DNA from: Mycolicibacterium sp. GF69
Lineage (GTDB): Bacteria; Actinomycetota; Actinomycetes; Mycobacteriales; Mycobacteriaceae
DNA length: 56,221 bases
Reading direction: 5' to 3'
Assembly: GCF_003284965.1 (NCBI RefSeq)
Contig: NZ_QMEW01000034.1
Coordinates: 1 to 56,221 of the forward strand
The notes beneath the pieces were generated by a model, which was given only the letters and a program-made list of their open reading frames with translations, was not told the origin of the DNA and searched no databases. Each line of letters begins with the position of its first letter. Within the stretch, counting starts at the first letter, position 1. Below are positions 1 through 8,155 of this stretch, one piece after another. Position numbers and translations under genes: made by a program.

Positions 1-93
1 TAACACCATCCCAGCCGCAGCGGTGGCCCCTAGAAACCGCCGTCTGCTTAAACCGCCGCCCGATGCCACGAGGTCACTCATCACACGCTGCAT
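1..93 (-). CDS. Tat-exported protein, N-terminus only (probable multicopper oxidase), cut by the window edge
   Basis: Reading leftwards from ATG at 93 (or ATG at 81) gives an open frame to position 1 that encodes a twin-arginine signal: SRRRFLGATAAAG followed by hydrophobic residues. Only about 31 residues are inside the window. Twin-arginine signals of this form are typical of cofactor-containing exported enzymes, including CopA/CopO-type multicopper oxidases. The triple direct repeat at 211-241 lies upstream, and the other copies of that repeat precede metal-stress genes, which favours a copper oxidase. The family assignment is inference, because no catalytic residue is visible. Confidence 0.55.
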   Translation of the reverse strand, partial: MQRVMSDLVASGGGLSRRRFLGATAAAGMVL

Positions 94-210
94 TCCCGGC
101 GACCGGGCCCAAACCCACCTGGCACCCACCGCAAGTCCACCAGTACCACATCATGTCGGATCCGGTCTCCTTCCCGTCTTCACCGTGCGCCGCGATACCC
201 ACCGAATTGA

Positions 211-241
211 TGAAGAGGATGTGAAGATTCGTTAAAGACGC
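211..241. promoter_or_regulatory. Triple 9-bp direct repeat, CopR-type response-regulator site 1
   Basis: Three 9-mers begin at 211, 222 and 233 (TGAAGAGGA, TGAAGATTC, TAAAGACGC), spaced exactly 11 bp apart. An 11-bp period of direct repeats is what an OmpR-family dimer binds. The middle repeat is nearly identical to the TGAAGATTT half-site remembered for CopR of C. glutamicum. The site lies about 120-130 bp upstream of the Tat-signal gene leaving the left edge. Confidence 0.6.
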
Positions 242-859
242 CATCGGCGTTCAATACACGACTGGATGATAGACGTAGAGCGCTGTTGTCGTGGGTGCCC
301 CGATGTGTAGCCTATTAGCACCAGTCCCCCCCGGGCCGGGGCGCCAAACGACCAATACCGTTGGTCCTATCGATGACCATGTGGCAAACGTTTGGCATTG
401 CAAACGAACGATGTTGTGCTCGAGCACTATCCATTATTCCGCGAACATGTGGGTCACTGTGAACAGCCCACCCGCATCCTGAATGTCGCGACACTCTTAG
501 CAGCGTTGCGAGGGGTGCCGGCGACCATCGGGTCGGACACCTCACCCGACCACCGTCCGCAACCGGCCTGCCCGCACCAGGCCGCTTACACAGTCTCCCC
601 ACTGTTGATGGCACCCGGTGCGCGCCAGCCACATACCGGCTCCAGGCACAGCGCTCGACGCCCAAAAACTCATCGAGTCTTTAACGCCGATCGGGTCTTC
701 AACGAATCTTCATAGGAACTCGATCGATTCGGTGCATATCGCGGCGCACGATGAAGTCGGGTAGAGGAGATCGAACCCGACATTAAGCCGGCACTGGCAA
801 GTGCTCGCTTACATCAGATGGCTGGAACGCTAGCCAACGATCACTGACAGGATCCGCTC
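242..859. other. Intergenic stretch, no supported gene
   Basis: Short open frames occur on both strands, but none has a convincing ribosome binding site, known motif or signal peptide. The likeliest content is upstream DNA of the secreted-protein gene at 860. Confidence 0.4.
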
Positions 860-1294
860 GTGACGGTCAAGATCAACGTTATGGCAGGTGCAGCCGCCGC
901 TGCCGTTGCGGCAAGTGCCCTGTTCTCTTTGCCGGGAATTGCGTCGGCCGCGGCCCACCTGGAGGGCCAAACCTACGCCGAGGTCACGGGGGTCATCGCG
1001 CAGGAGGGCGGCACGGCAATCATCGCGACCCGGGTCGGCGACAGGCTTCCCCTGAGCAAGTGCATCGTCACTGGCGTTTCGAAATCGACATTCGTGAGAC
1101 CTCCGGTCGTCCAGGCTGTCCCCGGCCGTGACGGGCGGTACGGACGTCAAGGAGTCCGCTACCGAGTGGTCTCCAACGAATACCGGCTTAGCCTGAACTG
1201 TAATGCCCCCGCTGCGACAGCCAACACCCCGGGCAACTCGGCGGCAAGCCCTGAAGGCCGGGAAGCCAAGAGAGAGCAGCAAGCTCAGGAATGA
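860..1294 (+). CDS. Small secreted mycobacterial protein, function unknown
   Basis: A 144-residue protein starting at GTG 860. It begins with a Sec signal peptide (hydrophobic run at residues 8-30, cleavage expected after GIASA or ASAAA). A short mature domain of about 80 residues follows, with two cysteines (SKCIV and SLNCNA) that could form a disulfide. The C-terminal tail is Ala/Ser/Asn and then charged. The layout resembles small exported mycobacterial proteins of PASTA-like size, but the family is not identified. It stands alone, with 618 bp without a gene upstream and about 550 bp downstream. Confidence 0.7.
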   Translation: MTVKINVMAGAAAAAVAASALFSLPGIASAAAHLEGQTYAEVTGVIAQEGGTAIIATRVGDRLPLSKCIVTGVSKSTFVRPPVVQAVPGRDGRYGRQGVRYRVVSNEYRLSLNCNAPAATANTPGNSAASPEGREAKREQQAQE

Positions 1295-1851
1295 AGACGT
1301 ACTGCGGAAGGTCGGCATTGGTGCAGGCAGGCAGAAAACGAACACGCTGAATGGTTTCCTCGTCGAATGTGAGGTGGATAACTAATACACGGACCCCAGG
1401 CGCGGCGACACCACTATCCTGGGTAACCGCGTTAGCCCGCAGCATCACCAGACGAGGGCTGACACTCACGTCGAACTGGTTCAAAGTTCTTGGCGCGAAG
1501 CCGGGCCGGAACGGACGACCAAGACTATGGCCGGTCGGAAGCGCCAATCCGCGGAGGACACAGGGGCCGCAATCGTCTCAACGGTGAAACGCCAACTGCT
1601 TGGACACCGCCGTGATGGACGCCGCCCACTCACTCGCCTAAGTCATCACGGCGCTGCAGCACCTGACAGCAGCCTTGGCCCCGGTCTGCGGGTCCAACTA
1701 TCTCTTCACAAAATGCACCTTTCCCATAAGGGAAACGCGCATCAAGCGAGGAGGGTTCGCAGCGATGTGCTTAGTGATGAGCGTCAACGATGCCCGACAC
1801 AGCGCGCGTCCGACTCGCGACCGACACTGCCGGTATCTCCCACCATGGCGA
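1295..1851. other. Intergenic stretch, no supported gene
   Basis: Frames on both strands are short, overlap each other and show no recognisable motif. It separates the secreted protein from the 3' end of the first cysK2-like gene. Confidence 0.4.
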
Positions 1852-2961
1852 TTAGCCCAGTGTCTGCATCGGATCGAACACCGTAGCGCAGCGGGTCCAT
1901 GATGTGACGACCTCCTGGGTGGGATCGTCGATCACGTTGGGCTGCTGCGGCGGCTGCGTTAGCAGCAAGTCATGGCGACGGCAGTAGTCGTCGTTGTAGA
2001 CAGTGTCGAAATAGCGCTGTGGCCCATCGGGGAAAACTGCGGCGATCGTCGTGTCACTTGAGAACGTGCGTGCCGCCCAACCCGCAACCAGCGCGACCGC
2101 CCCTACACTCCAACCGCCCGTTGCGTAATGGGTGGACGCCAAGGTACGGCAGGCCCACACCGCCTCTGCCGGCGCCACCCAATGCACCTCATCGAATGCG
2201 GCGTAGTCAACGTTGCGTGGAAAGATACTCGAGCCCAGCCCTCGCATCAGTCGGTTCGCCGCGGGTTGACCGAAAATAGTTGATCCGACGGTGTCCACCC
2301 CGATCAAATGCAATTGCGGATTGAACTGGCGCAGTACCCGCGCGATACCAGCGGAATGGCCGCCGGTTCCGACCGAGCACACCAGCACGTCGACCGTCCC
2401 CAGTTGAGCTTGGAGCTCCAAGGCCAGCGGCCGATATGCGTCGACGTTGTCGGGGTTGTTGTATTGGTCGGGATTCCACGCCTCGCGATCTTCAGCCAGT
2501 AGCTCAGCGACACGGTCTTTGCGCGCCTGCTGCCATCCGCCCGCCGGGTGCGGCTCGGTGACCATTTCAACGTCGGCGCCGTAGGCCCGCAACATCGACA
2601 CGATGATGGGCTCCATACCCGGATCGGTGACCACGGTCACCGGATGGTGGTACACGATGCCGGCCAACGCCAGCCCTAACCCCAGTGTGCCACTTGTGGA
2701 TTCGACGATGCGCGCACCCGGGCGCAGGTCCCCGCGCGCTCGGGCGCACTCCACCATGTGCATTGCGGGGCGATCTTTCAATCCACCGGGATTGACGCCT
2801 TCGAGCTTGGCCCAAAATCCGCGGTCCGCGCGGCTGAAGGGCTCAGAAACCCGCAGCACCGGCGTGCGACCCACTAGGTTGTCCGGTCGTTGATAGCGGC
2901 CCAACCCGCGGTACCGCGCCGCATGCAGTTCGGGCGCATGGATAGACAAGGGATGACTCAT
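1852..2961 (-). CDS. cysK2: CysK2/Cds1-like PLP-dependent cysteine synthase-family enzyme, copy 1
   Basis: 369 residues, fold-type II PLP enzyme. The Schiff-base lysine is in NPGGLKDRP (about residue 62), the substrate loop is ESTSGTLG, and the phosphate-binding glycines are in SVGTGGHSAG. M. tuberculosis CysK2 (Rv0848) makes S-sulfocysteine from O-phosphoserine and thiosulfate, and the related Cds1 (Rv3684) is a cysteine desulfhydrase; this sequence alone does not separate the two activities. A closely similar second copy lies at 16421-17575, next to an lpqS homologue as in M. tuberculosis, which favours CysK2. The start ATG overlaps the stop of the small membrane-protein gene upstream (ATGA), so the two are translationally coupled. 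A CopR-type repeat lies in their promoter. The cytosolic product would supply thiols or sulfide during metal stress (inference). Confidence 0.85.
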   Translation of the reverse strand: MSHPLSIHAPELHAARYRGLGRYQRPDNLVGRTPVLRVSEPFSRADRGFWAKLEGVNPGGLKDRPAMHMVECARARGDLRPGARIVESTSGTLGLGLALAGIVYHHPVTVVTDPGMEPIIVSMLRAYGADVEMVTEPHPAGGWQQARKDRVAELLAEDREAWNPDQYNNPDNVDAYRPLALELQAQLGTVDVLVCSVGTGGHSAGIARVLRQFNPQLHLIGVDTVGSTIFGQPAANRLMRGLGSSIFPRNVDYAAFDEVHWVAPAEAVWACRTLASTHYATGGWSVGAVALVAGWAARTFSSDTTIAAVFPDGPQRYFDTVYNDDYCRRHDLLLTQPPQQPNVIDDPTQEVVTSWTRCATVFDPMQTLG

Positions 2962-3191
2962 GTGATCGTCGCTTCTCCATCGATCGGGGAAGGGCCTCGG
3001 GGGCCGTCCGCTCGGGTCTTATCGGCCGAGTCAATCGTCACGTCGAGCGTCGCCGCACCTACGCTGCGGGTATTCCGGTCGGCGAAGAAGGCACCACACC
3101 ATGCGACCGCCGTCGCGACGACAGCCGTCCAGGAAGCGGCCAGCGTGCCGGTAGCCACCAGCCAACTCTCCCCACCCCAGTACGGCAACAT
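2958..3191 (-). CDS. 77-residue single-pass membrane protein coupled to cysK2
   Basis: The start is taken at ATG 3191 (MLPYWGGESW), preceded by AAAGGAGG about 12 bp upstream. A TTG start at 3221 is possible but would put that ribosome binding site inside the gene. Residues 10-32 form one strong transmembrane helix (VATGTLAASW...AWCGAFF), followed by a polar tail of about 40 residues. The stop overlaps the cysK2 start by 4 bp. No family is recognised. Its position as first gene of the operon behind the CopR-type repeat suggests a role at the membrane during copper stress, which is inference. Confidence 0.65.
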   Translation of the reverse strand: MLPYWGGESWLVATGTLAASWTAVVATAVAWCGAFFADRNTRSVGAATLDVTIDSADKTRADGPRGPSPIDGEATIT

Positions 3192-3248
3192 GAATCGACC
3201 CGGCCTCCTTTCGATCTCCAAGATGCCCGCCCACGTCCGCGGATTCAG

Positions 3249-3279
3249 TGGAGGTTTTGTGAAGATTTAGTCAAGACCC
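3249..3279. promoter_or_regulatory. Triple direct repeat between cysK2 operon and two-component genes, site 2
   Basis: Repeats TGGAGGTTT (3249), TGAAGATTT (3260) and TCAAGACCC (3271) have an 11-bp period. The central repeat equals the remembered C. glutamicum CopR half-site. The site is about 60 bp from the membrane-protein start on the left and 70 bp from the regulator start on the right, so it could control both divergent operons and give autoregulation. Confidence 0.65.
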
Positions 3280-3348
3280 GATCCGGTGGTGCGCCAGTGT
3301 GCCGCTGTGAGCGGATGTCGCCGTAGTTGGTGTCTGTTTACAGGCACT

Positions 3349-4089
3349 ATGGACGCTATGGATGCCACGTCAGCTCAGGGAGGTCTGAGCGCGCCGGGCT
3401 ACCGCGCATTGATCGTCGACGACGAGGCGGCGATTGCCGAAGTGGTGGCCAGTTATCTGCAGCGCGAACAGTTTGAAACCCGCACCGCCGTTGACGGCTC
3501 GGAAGCGGTGGCTCTGGCGCGCGAGTTTGATCCCGACGTGGTGGTGCTCGACTTGGGGTTGCCCGGTGCCGACGGGTTGGAGGTGTGCCGGCAGCTGCGC
3601 AGCTTCTCGGATGCCTACGTGGTGATGCTCACCGCGCGCGACACGGAAATGGACACCATCGTAGGGCTCACCGTGGGCGCCGACGACTACATCACCAAGC
3701 CGTTCAGTCCACGCGAGTTAGTGGCCCGTATCCGCGCTCTGCTGCGCCGGCCGCGCACGGTGGCCGGCGGCGACCAGGCTGCACCGCCGCGGCGCTTCGG
3801 GAAGCTGCAAGTCGACATCGCCGCCCGAGAGGTGCACCTCGATGGTGAGCCGATCCGGTTGACTCGCACCGAGTTCGACTTGCTGAGCGCGTTGTCTGCG
3901 CGCCCGGGCGTGGTCTTGACCCGCCGCCAGCTACTCGAAACGGTGCGCGAGGGACCGTGGGTCGGCGACGAGCACGTCGTAGACGTCCACATCGGTCATT
4001 TAAGACGCAAGCTGTGCGACAACGCGAACACTCCGCGCTACGTGCTGACCGTCCGCGGCGTGGGATACCGGATGGGAGGCGGACAGTGA
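3349..4089 (+). CDS. OmpR/PhoB-family response regulator (CopR-like)
   Basis: 246 residues from ATG 3349; an ATG at 3358 is equally possible. The receiver domain (about 15-130) has the acidic pair VDDE, phospho-acceptor Asp 68 in VVVLDLGLPG, the TAR switch threonine and the KPFSPRELVARI lysine. The C-terminal winged helix (about 150-245) has RLTRTEFDLL and the recognition region VDVHIGHLRRKL, ending in the usual VRGVGYRMG. It overlaps the sensor kinase by 4 bp (GTGA). The neighbouring copper-type genes and the 11-bp-period repeats in its own promoter indicate a metal-sensing, autoregulated system, probably for copper. Confidence 0.9.
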   Translation: MDAMDATSAQGGLSAPGYRALIVDDEAAIAEVVASYLQREQFETRTAVDGSEAVALAREFDPDVVVLDLGLPGADGLEVCRQLRSFSDAYVVMLTARDTEMDTIVGLTVGADDYITKPFSPRELVARIRALLRRPRTVAGGDQAAPPRRFGKLQVDIAAREVHLDGEPIRLTRTEFDLLSALSARPGVVLTRRQLLETVREGPWVGDEHVVDVHIGHLRRKLCDNANTPRYVLTVRGVGYRMGGGQ

Positions 4090-5285
4090 GCGCGCCTGCG
4101 AACGCCCAACGAGCGCCGGTGCGCGCCTGGTGGCGCCCGGGGATCGGCATGCGACTACTGGCAGCTCAAACCATGGTGTTACTGGCCGGTGCGCTGACCA
4201 CCTGGATTGTCGCCGCCATCGTCGGGCCACCATTATTTCGTGACCACCTGCGCCAGGCCGGTGTCGCGGCTCATTCGGCCGAACAGCATCATGCCGAGGA
4301 GGCCTACCAGTACGCTATGGTCGCCGCGGTGGGCGGCGCATTGGCGGTCTCGGTACTGGCGGCCTTGGCGGTCAGCTGGTACATCAGCCGGCGGCTGCAG
4401 CGCTCCGTCACAGAAGTAGCCTCAGCGGCGACCGCAGTCGCCGACGGCCACTACACCGTGCGGGTAGCTCCACCGCACCTCGGGCAGGACTTCGACGCGC
4501 TGGCGGCTGCGTTCAATCAGATGGCCGGGCGCCTGCAGGCAGTGGACGCCACCCGCCGCCACCTCTTCGCTGACCTGGCCCACGAAATCCGCACCCCGGT
4601 CGCGGTGCTGGAAGCCTACATGGAAGCGGTCGAAGACGGTGTCGAGTCACTGACTCCGACCACCACTGCCATGCTGCGTGACCAGACGCGCCGGCTGGTG
4701 CGTTTCGCCCAAGATGCCGCCGCTCTCGCCCAAGCTGAGGAAAGCTCTGCATCAATGACGATGACTGACATCGACATCGCCGAGCTGGTCACGACCGCGG
4801 TCAGCGCCGCAGCCAAGCGCTACCGAGCCAAACAGGTAACCCTCGCCACACACCTGCCACCCCGCGCGCCTGCAGTTTCAGGTGACCCGCAGCGACTGGC
4901 TCAGGTACTGGCCAACCTGCTTGACAACGCATTGCGGCACACACCCCCACACGGCCACGTCGACGTCCGCGTCCACAGGGACCGCCACCAGCTCGCAGTC
5001 AGCATCACCGACACCGGCGAAGGCATTCCCGCCCAACACCTCCCGCACGTATTCGAGCGGTTCTACCGCGTGGAAGCGGAACGCACCCACGACAAGAGCG
5101 GGGCCGGCATCGGATTAGCAATCGCAAAGGCTCTCGTCGAGGCGCACGGCGGCTCAATCACAGCACGCAGCCAAGGACCGGGCACCGGGGCCACGTTCAC
5201 CATCACACTTCCGGTAGCCACCTCCGAGCGCCGCCGACCAGACTCACCGAGGGCAGCGTCTCAACACCTGCACGTCCGACCGTAA
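4086..5285 (+). CDS. Sensor histidine kinase (CopS-like)
   Basis: 399 residues from GTG 4086, which overlaps the regulator stop. Two transmembrane segments (about 22-45 and 78-100) flank a very short periplasmic loop of about 35 residues containing EQHHAEE, a His-rich patch that could bind metal. Then follow a HAMP linker (about 100-153), HisKA with His 166 in LAHEIRTP, and HATPase_c with the N box (LLDNALRH), G1 (DTGEGIP) and G2 (GAGIGLAIAK). All catalytic motifs are intact. The small sensor loop fits periplasmic metal-sensing kinases of the CopS/CusS type. The ligand is inferred from context. Confidence 0.9.
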   Translation: MSAPANAQRAPVRAWWRPGIGMRLLAAQTMVLLAGALTTWIVAAIVGPPLFRDHLRQAGVAAHSAEQHHAEEAYQYAMVAAVGGALAVSVLAALAVSWYISRRLQRSVTEVASAATAVADGHYTVRVAPPHLGQDFDALAAAFNQMAGRLQAVDATRRHLFADLAHEIRTPVAVLEAYMEAVEDGVESLTPTTTAMLRDQTRRLVRFAQDAAALAQAEESSASMTMTDIDIAELVTTAVSAAAKRYRAKQVTLATHLPPRAPAVSGDPQRLAQVLANLLDNALRHTPPHGHVDVRVHRDRHQLAVSITDTGEGIPAQHLPHVFERFYRVEAERTHDKSGAGIGLAIAKALVEAHGGSITARSQGPGTGATFTITLPVATSERRRPDSPRAASQHLHVRP

Positions 5286-5331
5286 GGGACGATTACCCAC
5301 GTCCGCGGACAGGGGTCCCGCCCCGGCTCTT

Positions 5332-5347
5332 GACCTTGCCCAAGGTC
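5332..5347. promoter_or_regulatory. Perfect 16-bp palindrome in the gap between kinase and ATPase genes
   Basis: GACCTTG-CC-CAAGGTC is a perfect 7-bp inverted repeat with a 2-bp centre, preceded by TT so that it contains TTGACC. It lies between two convergent genes. It could be a termination hairpin, though no T run follows, or a relic of a MerR-type operator, since those contain ACCTT...AAGGT arms. The rest of 5286-5551 shows no gene. Confidence 0.3.
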
Positions 5348-5551
5348 GAGGTAGCGCCTGGCCATGCGCTCGGGGACGGCCCCTGGTCAACTTCGCAAAG
5401 TCGACCCGCACCGCACTCCGCGCGCACTGCCGAGGTGATGACGTGGTTGGCCAGCGGTCCCGAGCGGCTCGATTCGTCGTTGTCTGCCTTCGTCAAATGC
5501 CAGGCTGTGTCGTCAGCGGCGTGTCCTGTCAGATCGGTCGGTCTCCGGAGG

Positions 5552-7522
5552 TTACCGGCGTCTGGCAACAGAGGGCCAGGCGTTGGCGCGTAGAAGTCGT
5601 AACCCGTTGAGGCCGACGAGGATAGTGGAACCTTCATGGCCCGCCACACCAAGCGGCAGCGGGAGATGACCGACGAGGTCCCAGGTGACGAGGACCGCGA
5701 TGAAGGTGGCGGCAATGACCAGGTTTGCGGCCACGACACGGCGGGCGCGGCGCGCCAACGCGACGACGGCGGGAAGGCTGGCCAGGTCGTCGCGAGTGAT
5801 GACGGCGTCGGAGGTTTCCAGCGCGAGGTCGGAGCCGCTGCGCCCCATGGCGACGGCGATGTGGGCGGCGGCCATCGCCGGGGCGTCGTTGACCCCGTCG
5901 CCGACCAGCATGACTTTGGCGCCGCTGGCCTCCAGCTCGCGGACGGCGCTGACTTTGTCCTGGGGTAGGAGCCCGGCCCGGACTTCGGTGATGCCCAGAT
6001 CGGTGGCGAGTCGGACCGCCGCGCGGGGGTTGTCGCCTGTGAGCAGGATCGGCTGGGCGCCGGTGAGCGTGGCGAGGTGAGCAACGGCGTCGGCCGCCTC
6101 GTCGCGGGGACGATCGGATAATCCGAGGACACCGGCGAGGGCCTCGTTGATGCGCACGATCACGGCGGTATGGCCCGTGTCTTCCAATTCGCGGGCGGTG
6201 GCATGGGCGGCGGTGTCGTGCTCTTCGAGTAGGGCCGGGCTGCCGACTTCGACGATGTCTTCACCGATGCGGGCACGCACTCCGCGCCCGGGGGTGGATG
6301 TGAAGTCGGCGGCCGAGACCATGGTGAGCCCTGCGTGGCGGGCGGCGGCCACGATGGCGCAGGCCAGCGGATGCTCGGAGGGGTGTTCGGCGGAGGCAGC
6401 CAACGCCAGCAGTGCGGCGTCGTCGAGGTGACCCGTGGGCAGGGGGCGGATCTGGGTGAGCCGCGGCGTTCCCTCAGTGAGGGTGCCGGTCTTGTCGAAG
6501 GCGACATGGGTGATGCCGGCGAGTTTTTCCAGTACGACGGCGGATTTGATCAGCACGCCGTGGCGGCCGGCGTTGGCGATCGCGGCCAGCAGTGGCGGCA
6601 TGGTCGAAAGCACCAGGGCGCACGGTGAGGCCACGATCATGAACGTCATGGCCCGAAGCAGCGCTGATTGCAGGTCGGAGCCCACCAGCATGGGGATGAC
6701 GAACAATGCCATCGTGGCGATCACCATGACGACCGAGTAGCGCTGTTCGACCTTTTCGATGTACAGCTGGGTGCGGGCCTTGCTGGCGCTGGCCTGTTCG
6801 ACCATGGCCACGATGCGGGCGATGACGGTGTCGGCGGCCGGGCGCCAAACCCGCACCCGCAGGCTGCCGGTGCCGTTGACGGTGCCGGCGAACACCTCGT
6901 CGTCGACGGTCTTGTCGACGGGCAGGGGTTCACCGGTGATGGTGGCCTGGTCGACCTCGCTGGCACCCTCGAGGACCACGCCGTCGCCGCCGATGCGTTC
7001 ACCGGGGCGGATCAACAGCACGTCGCCGACATCGAGGGTCGCAGTATCAACAATCTCCTCGGCGCCCGAATCGGTGAGGCGCGTGGCGGTTTCGGGCGCC
7101 AGGTCGAGCAGTCCGCGCACGGAGTCTTCGGTGCGTTTGGTCGCCACCGCCTCCAGCGCCCCGGAGGTGGCGAAGATGACGATGAGCAGGGCGCCGTCGA
7201 AGACCTGGCCGATGGCGGCTGCGCCGATGGCCGCCATCACCATCAGCAGATCGACGTCAAGGGTCTTGTCCCGCAGGGCTTTCAGCCCTGCCAGGCCGGG
7301 TTCCCACCCGCCGGCGGCATAACAGGCCAGATACAGCGCCCAGTACAGCCAGACCGGCCCGCCGGCCAGCTGCGCCAGCGATCCCAGCCCGAACAGCGCG
7401 GTGGCAGTCACTGCCCACCGCACCTGCGGTAACGACCAGGCACTAGATCGGCGAGCCCGCCAGGAGCCGATTGGTGAGCGCGCCAGCGCGACGGTGGTGT
7501 CCTGCACTTCGGTGGCCACCAC
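5552..7522 (-). CDS. P1B4-type heavy-metal ATPase (CtpD/CtpJ-like, Co/Fe/Zn export)
   Basis: 656 residues from GTG 7522, the same length as M. tuberculosis CtpD and CtpJ and, like them, without an N-terminal metal-binding domain. The SPC metal motif lies in a transmembrane helix near residue 299 (VASPCALVLS). DKTGTLT with the phosphorylated Asp is near 344, TGE is in the actuator domain (TITGEPLPV), the nucleotide domain has SEHPSEHPLA, and GDGVNDAPA is the hinge. HEGST near residue 628 is the class P1B4 signature in the last helices. P1B4 pumps export Co2+, Fe2+ or related ions rather than Cu+, which would need CPC. It is divergent from an ArsR-family repressor across 86 bp containing repeated CATATACG. 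Confidence 0.88.
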   Translation of the reverse strand: MVATEVQDTTVALARSPIGSWRARRSSAWSLPQVRWAVTATALFGLGSLAQLAGGPVWLYWALYLACYAAGGWEPGLAGLKALRDKTLDVDLLMVMAAIGAAAIGQVFDGALLIVIFATSGALEAVATKRTEDSVRGLLDLAPETATRLTDSGAEEIVDTATLDVGDVLLIRPGERIGGDGVVLEGASEVDQATITGEPLPVDKTVDDEVFAGTVNGTGSLRVRVWRPAADTVIARIVAMVEQASASKARTQLYIEKVEQRYSVVMVIATMALFVIPMLVGSDLQSALLRAMTFMIVASPCALVLSTMPPLLAAIANAGRHGVLIKSAVVLEKLAGITHVAFDKTGTLTEGTPRLTQIRPLPTGHLDDAALLALAASAEHPSEHPLACAIVAAARHAGLTMVSAADFTSTPGRGVRARIGEDIVEVGSPALLEEHDTAAHATARELEDTGHTAVIVRINEALAGVLGLSDRPRDEAADAVAHLATLTGAQPILLTGDNPRAAVRLATDLGITEVRAGLLPQDKVSAVRELEASGAKVMLVGDGVNDAPAMAAAHIAVAMGRSGSDLALETSDAVITRDDLASLPAVVALARRARRVVAANLVIAATFIAVLVTWDLVGHLPLPLGVAGHEGSTILVGLNGLRLLRANAWPSVARRR

Positions 7523-7526
7523 CGCA

Positions 7527-7561
7527 ATATACCTGCATATACGTGCATATACGCAAATGCA
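7527..7561. promoter_or_regulatory. Candidate ArsR/KmtR operator between the ATPase and its repressor
   Basis: TGCATATACG is repeated directly at 7534 and 7544, followed by CAAATGCA, so the second copy also forms a TGCAT...ATGCA dyad. An AT-rich island of this kind in an 86-bp divergent gap is the usual position for an SmtB/ArsR-family operator. It would control both genes. Confidence 0.5.
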
Positions 7562-7608
7562 CTCTCAGATGAGTAGATGTTCACGCAGGTCAGCGCTATA
7601 CTCGCGCT

Positions 7609-7953
7609 GTGCACTCGTCCATCGCGGGCTTCTCGATGCCCACCGAGGAGCAGGTCACCCGGGCCGCGGAGACATTCCGCATGCTCAGCGACCCGACCCG
7701 GGTCAAGGTGTTGTGGGCGCTGCTGCAGGGCGAAACGTCGGTGGCGTGTCTGGCCGATCTCGCCGATGCCGCGCCCACAGTGGTCAGCCAGCACCTGGCC
7801 AAGCTGCGGCTGGCCGGCCTGGTGAAAAGCCGCCGCGAAGGAACGTTCGTCTACTACTCGCCTGCCGACACCGACGTACTGCGAGTGCTCAGCCAAGCTC
7901 TCTTCGGAGCCGACACCATCACCGCCGACCCCGCCACCACAAAAATCGGTTAG
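7609..7953 (+). CDS. ArsR/SmtB-family metal-sensing repressor (KmtR-like)
   Basis: 114 residues starting at GTG 7609. The winged helix is clear: FRMLSDPTRVKVLWALL, then the recognition helix PTVVSQHLAKLRLAGLV, then the beta-wing REGTFVYYS. The spacing and wording are closest to M. tuberculosis KmtR, a nickel/cobalt sensor that also has FRML-D-TRV and SQHLAKLR. The C-terminal residues DTDVLRV and the terminal Asp/Glu/His set could provide metal ligands, but few histidines are present, so the metal is uncertain. It is divergent from the P1B4 ATPase and most likely represses it until Ni, Co or a similar ion binds. Confidence 0.85.
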   Translation: MHSSIAGFSMPTEEQVTRAAETFRMLSDPTRVKVLWALLQGETSVACLADLADAAPTVVSQHLAKLRLAGLVKSRREGTFVYYSPADTDVLRVLSQALFGADTITADPATTKIG

Positions 7954-8155
7954 CCGACGCCGCCGGTCGTGACTTCAGGGGTAGGTCATCCACATCGATG
8001 CATAACGGTGACATGGACTTTCGCGATCAAAGGGACTGAAGGGGGGCTGCAGTCAATTTGTGCTGCGGATCGCTGCAAGGACCCCCGTGCCAGCAGAAAT
8101 CCCCGGCACGGGGACATCGAGGAGACCTCGACACTCCCAGCTTTCTGGCACCCCC

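Noticed and set aside
6668..7432. 254-codon plus-strand frame
   Set aside because: Antisense to the P1B4 ATPase, with low-complexity Gly/Asp/His sequence and no start signal.
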